Origin: Saccharomonospora piscinae
Lineage (GTDB): Bacteria; Actinomycetota; Actinomycetes; Mycobacteriales; Pseudonocardiaceae
Direction of reading: 5' to 3'
Length of the DNA stretch: 64,000 nucleotides
Assembly: GCF_005862235.1 (NCBI RefSeq)
Contig: NZ_VCEK01000002.1
Span: forward strand, 1-64,000
Every line of letters starts with the position of its first letter. Within the stretch, counting starts at the first letter, position 1. Of this stretch, positions 62,042 through 64,000 are shown piece by piece. The position numbers and the translations under genes are program-made. The notes under the pieces are model-generated. The model ran no database searches. It saw only the letters and a program-made list of their open reading frames with translations, and was not told the origin of the DNA.

Positions 62042-62959
62042 ATGCCCCAGAACGCTTCGATGTCCCCGGAAGTCGCGACAGCTCTCGACGCCACCACGCT
62101 GCTCGGCTGGTTCGACCGCCATGCCCGGGACCTGCCGTGGCGCGATCCCGAACGCACCCCGTGGGGGGTGCTGGTCAGCGAGATCATGTTGCAGCAGACC
62201 CCGGTGGCCAGGGTGCTGCCGGTGTGGCGGGAGTGGCTCGACCGCTGGCCCACGCCGCAGGACCTCGCGGCCGAGAGCCAGGGCGAGATCGTGCGCGCCT
62301 GGGGCAAGCTGGGCTACCCCCGGCGTGCGCTGCGGCTGCACGCCGCGGCCCGCGCGATCACGGAGCACCACGGCGGCGAGGTGCCGTCGGACGTCGAGAC
62401 CCTGCTGGCGCTGCCGGGTATCGGCGCCTACACGGCGCGCGCGGTCGCCGCCTTCGCGTACGGCAGGCGCACACCGGTGGTGGACACCAACGTTCGTAGG
62501 GTGGTCGCGAGGGCGGTTCACGGCGCCGGTGACGCCGGTCCGCCGTCCACCCGGCGCGATCTCGACGACGTCGACGCACTGCTTCCGGAGGGCCCCGACG
62601 AGGCCCGCGCGGCACGGTTCTCGGCGGCGCTGATGGAGCTCGGTGCGTTGATCTGCACGGCGCGCTCGCCGCGGTGCGCCGACTGCCCTTTCTCCGCTTC
62701 CTGCGCATGGCAGAAGGCGGGCCGACCTGCGTATTCGGGGCCGGCCAAACCCACACAGCGCTACGGCGGCACCGATCGGCACGTGCGCGGTCTGCTGCTC
62801 GACGTGCTGCGCGCGACGACCGAGCCGGTGACGAAGGAACAGCTCGATGTGGCGTGGCCGAAAGCGGGTCAACGCGACGCCTGTCTGGACTCGCTGCTGA
62901 CCGACGGGCTGGTGGAACAGACGGGAGACGGGCGTTTCGCGCTGCCGGGTGAGCATTGA
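62042..62959 (+). CDS. mutY: A/G-specific adenine glycosylase MutY
   Basis: A 305-residue base-excision repair enzyme that removes adenine opposite 8-oxoguanine. 'WGVLVSEIMLQQTPVARVLP' (near residue 41), 'GEIVRAWGKLGYPRRALRLH' (near 82), the helix-hairpin-helix 'LLALPGIGAYTARAVAAFAY' (near 120, catalytic Asp in 'PVVDTNVRR') and the 4Fe-4S cluster Cys-x6-Cys-x2-Cys-x5-Cys ('CTARSPRCADCPFSASC', near 202). The C-terminal MutT-like domain is short compared with E. coli MutY. Confidence 0.95.
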   Translation: MPQNASMSPEVATALDATTLLGWFDRHARDLPWRDPERTPWGVLVSEIMLQQTPVARVLPVWREWLDRWPTPQDLAAESQGEIVRAWGKLGYPRRALRLHAAARAITEHHGGEVPSDVETLLALPGIGAYTARAVAAFAYGRRTPVVDTNVRRVVARAVHGAGDAGPPSTRRDLDDVDALLPEGPDEARAARFSAALMELGALICTARSPRCADCPFSASCAWQKAGRPAYSGPAKPTQRYGGTDRHVRGLLLDVLRATTEPVTKEQLDVAWPKAGQRDACLDSLLTDGLVEQTGDGRFALPGEH

Positions 62960-63018
62960 CACAAAAGGTGGGTTAGTTGGCAAGATCTTCACCACGTCGT
63001 TGCGAGGGAGAGATCATC

Positions 63019-63951
63019 ATGGCCGACACACCCGCCATCAACCGCCGCACGCTGTTGCTCGGCGGCGGACTCGCCGTCAGTGCCGTCGGGGCCGCGCTCA
63101 CCCTGCCCGCCCAGGCCACGGCAGCACCCCGCCCACAGGCTCCTCCGCTGGTCTACGGCACCGGCTACTGGGGCGCCAGGCCGCCGAGCGCGCCCATCAC
63201 GATGCTGAACCACGCGCCGACCTACATCGTCGTGCACCACACGGTCAACCCGGGCAACACCACCGACTACTCACTCGAACGTGCCTTCGCCATCTCCCGC
63301 AGCATCCAGAACTTCCACATGGACTCCAACGGCTGGATCGACAGCGGCCAGCAGTTCACCATCAGCCGCGGTGGCCACATGACCGAAGGCAGGCACCGCA
63401 GTTACGAGGCGGTCGCCGGTGGCACCCAGCACGTCATGGGAGCCAACGTCGGCAACCACAACAGCGAGGTCATCGGCATCGAGAACGAGGGCCTCTACAC
63501 GGACGTCGACGTCACCCCGGCGCTGTGGGACTCGCTCGTCGAACTCGTCGCCTTCATCGCGTCGCAGTACGGCATCAGCCCTGACCTGATCAGGGGCCAC
63601 CGCGACTTCAACGCCACCGCCTGCCCCGGCGACGTGCTGTACGCGAGGCTGCCCGAGCTGCGGGATGCGGTGGCGGCCAGGCTCGGCGTCGCGACCGCCC
63701 GCCGGACCGAGCCGTCGCTGCTGCTGCGCCCCGGCGACCGGGGCGAGAACGTGCGGATCGCGCAGACCCGGCTGCGGGCACACGGTTACGCGGTGCCCAC
63801 CGACGGCGAGTTCGACGAGCGGACGCGCGACGCCGTGGCGGAGTTCGCGGCGAGCCACGGGCTCGACAAGCCCACGTGCCTGGCAAGCGCCATGGCCGAC
63901 GAACGCGGGTTCATCGGGCCCGACGTATGGAACCTGCTCGCGCCGCAGTGA
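63019..63951 (+). CDS. Tat-exported N-acetylmuramoyl-L-alanine amidase
   Basis: A 310-residue peptidoglycan hydrolase. A twin-arginine signal ('NRRTLLLGGGLAVSAVGAAL', residues 8-27) leads to a PGRP/amidase-2 domain (about residues 50-205) with 'YIVVHHTVNPGNTTDYS' (zinc His), 'SEVIGIENEGLYTDVDV' (near 143) and 'GHRDFNATACPGDVLYARL' (second His and Cys). A C-terminal peptidoglycan-binding domain (about 230-310) has 'LRPGDRGENVRIAQTRLRAH'. GAGGGAG gives a good site for ATG 63019. A hairpin follows. Confidence 0.92.
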   Translation: MADTPAINRRTLLLGGGLAVSAVGAALTLPAQATAAPRPQAPPLVYGTGYWGARPPSAPITMLNHAPTYIVVHHTVNPGNTTDYSLERAFAISRSIQNFHMDSNGWIDSGQQFTISRGGHMTEGRHRSYEAVAGGTQHVMGANVGNHNSEVIGIENEGLYTDVDVTPALWDSLVELVAFIASQYGISPDLIRGHRDFNATACPGDVLYARLPELRDAVAARLGVATARRTEPSLLLRPGDRGENVRIAQTRLRAHGYAVPTDGEFDERTRDAVAEFAASHGLDKPTCLASAMADERGFIGPDVWNLLAPQ

Positions 63952-63958
63952 AGCCGCG

Positions 63959-63997
63959 CCGATGTGCTCGGGCGTGCTCAGCGTCCGAGCACATCGG
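63959..63997 (+). terminator. Hairpin terminator after the amidase
   Basis: CCGATGTGCTCGG (63959-63971) and CCGAGCACATCGG (63985-63997) form a perfect 13-bp stem with a 13-nt loop, 7 nt after the stop codon at the window edge. Confidence 0.75.
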
Positions 63998-64000
63998 ACA

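Overview
The window is very GC-rich, densely packed actinobacterial chromosome. GTG and TTG starts are common, a Lys-rich secreted protein and Tat signals are present, and the block radA / lpqE-like / carD / ispD / ispF / HAD / cysS / rlmB largely matches the order I know from Mycobacterium tuberculosis (Rv3585 back to Rv3579c). The Paa operon, the otsA-otsB pair, the split LigD genes and the general style fit a Pseudonocardiaceae genome such as Saccharomonospora or Amycolatopsis. That genus-level placement is inference. I see no plasmid, prophage, insertion-sequence or CRISPR features.

Layout. 1-7.7 kb: an Abi-alpha-type protein, two tiny zinc-ribbon genes, a quinone/aromatic-stress pair (ring-cleaving dioxygenase plus esterase) with a divergent MarR regulator, a DHFR-like reductase, an ECF42-type sigma factor between two YCII/DGPF proteins, and a Tat-exported alpha/beta hydrolase. 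7.7-15.6 kb: phenylacetate degradation, with paaZ-A-B-C-D-E on the minus strand and paaK plus a TetR regulator divergent. 15.7-22.8 kb: a Lys/Asp-rich secreted protein, a YdjM-like membrane protein, a large secreted subtilase, and end-joining ligase and polymerase genes (LigD split in two). 22.9-31.6 kb: two partner-switching signalling modules (PP2C/anti-sigma kinase fusion plus STAS; PP2C plus B12-binding plus amphi-Trp), a SIS-domain protein, an amidohydrolase and a lipoprotein. 31.7-38.2 kb: maltokinase-cap-like protein, tRNA-Thr(TGT), ThrE-like exporter, OtsA and an OtsB-GH15 fusion. 38.3-46.5 kb: the conserved radA-carD-ispDF-cysS-rlmB block. 46.7-50.9 kb: an MBOAT acyltransferase, an XRE/TPR regulator with a decaying small-gene cassette, and an excalibur protein. 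51-53.6 kb: metE under a cobalamin riboswitch. 53.7-64 kb: SDR, DivIVA-like and DUF445 proteins, a zinc ABC transporter with a possible Zur box, a LacI regulator, carbonic anhydrase, mutY and a Tat-exported amidase.

Two dispersed repeat families stand out. Family A is a 21-bp-period array with core CCGTGTCCGCA. It occurs at five loci, each within about 12 nt of a stop codon, and two of the arrays share an orientation-switching architecture. Family B is a palindromic element built on GAAGGCCACC/GGTGGCCTTC. It occurs at three gene boundaries, two of them between convergent genes.

Other points worth a second look: ispD continues in frame from the carD amber stop with no canonical start codon before its conserved N-terminal strand; a small Cys-rich gene is interrupted by one in-frame TGA and its neighbour is frameshifted; and a hairpin covers the ribosome binding site of the excalibur gene. 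B12 appears twice in the window, as a riboswitch ligand and as the likely ligand of a signalling protein.
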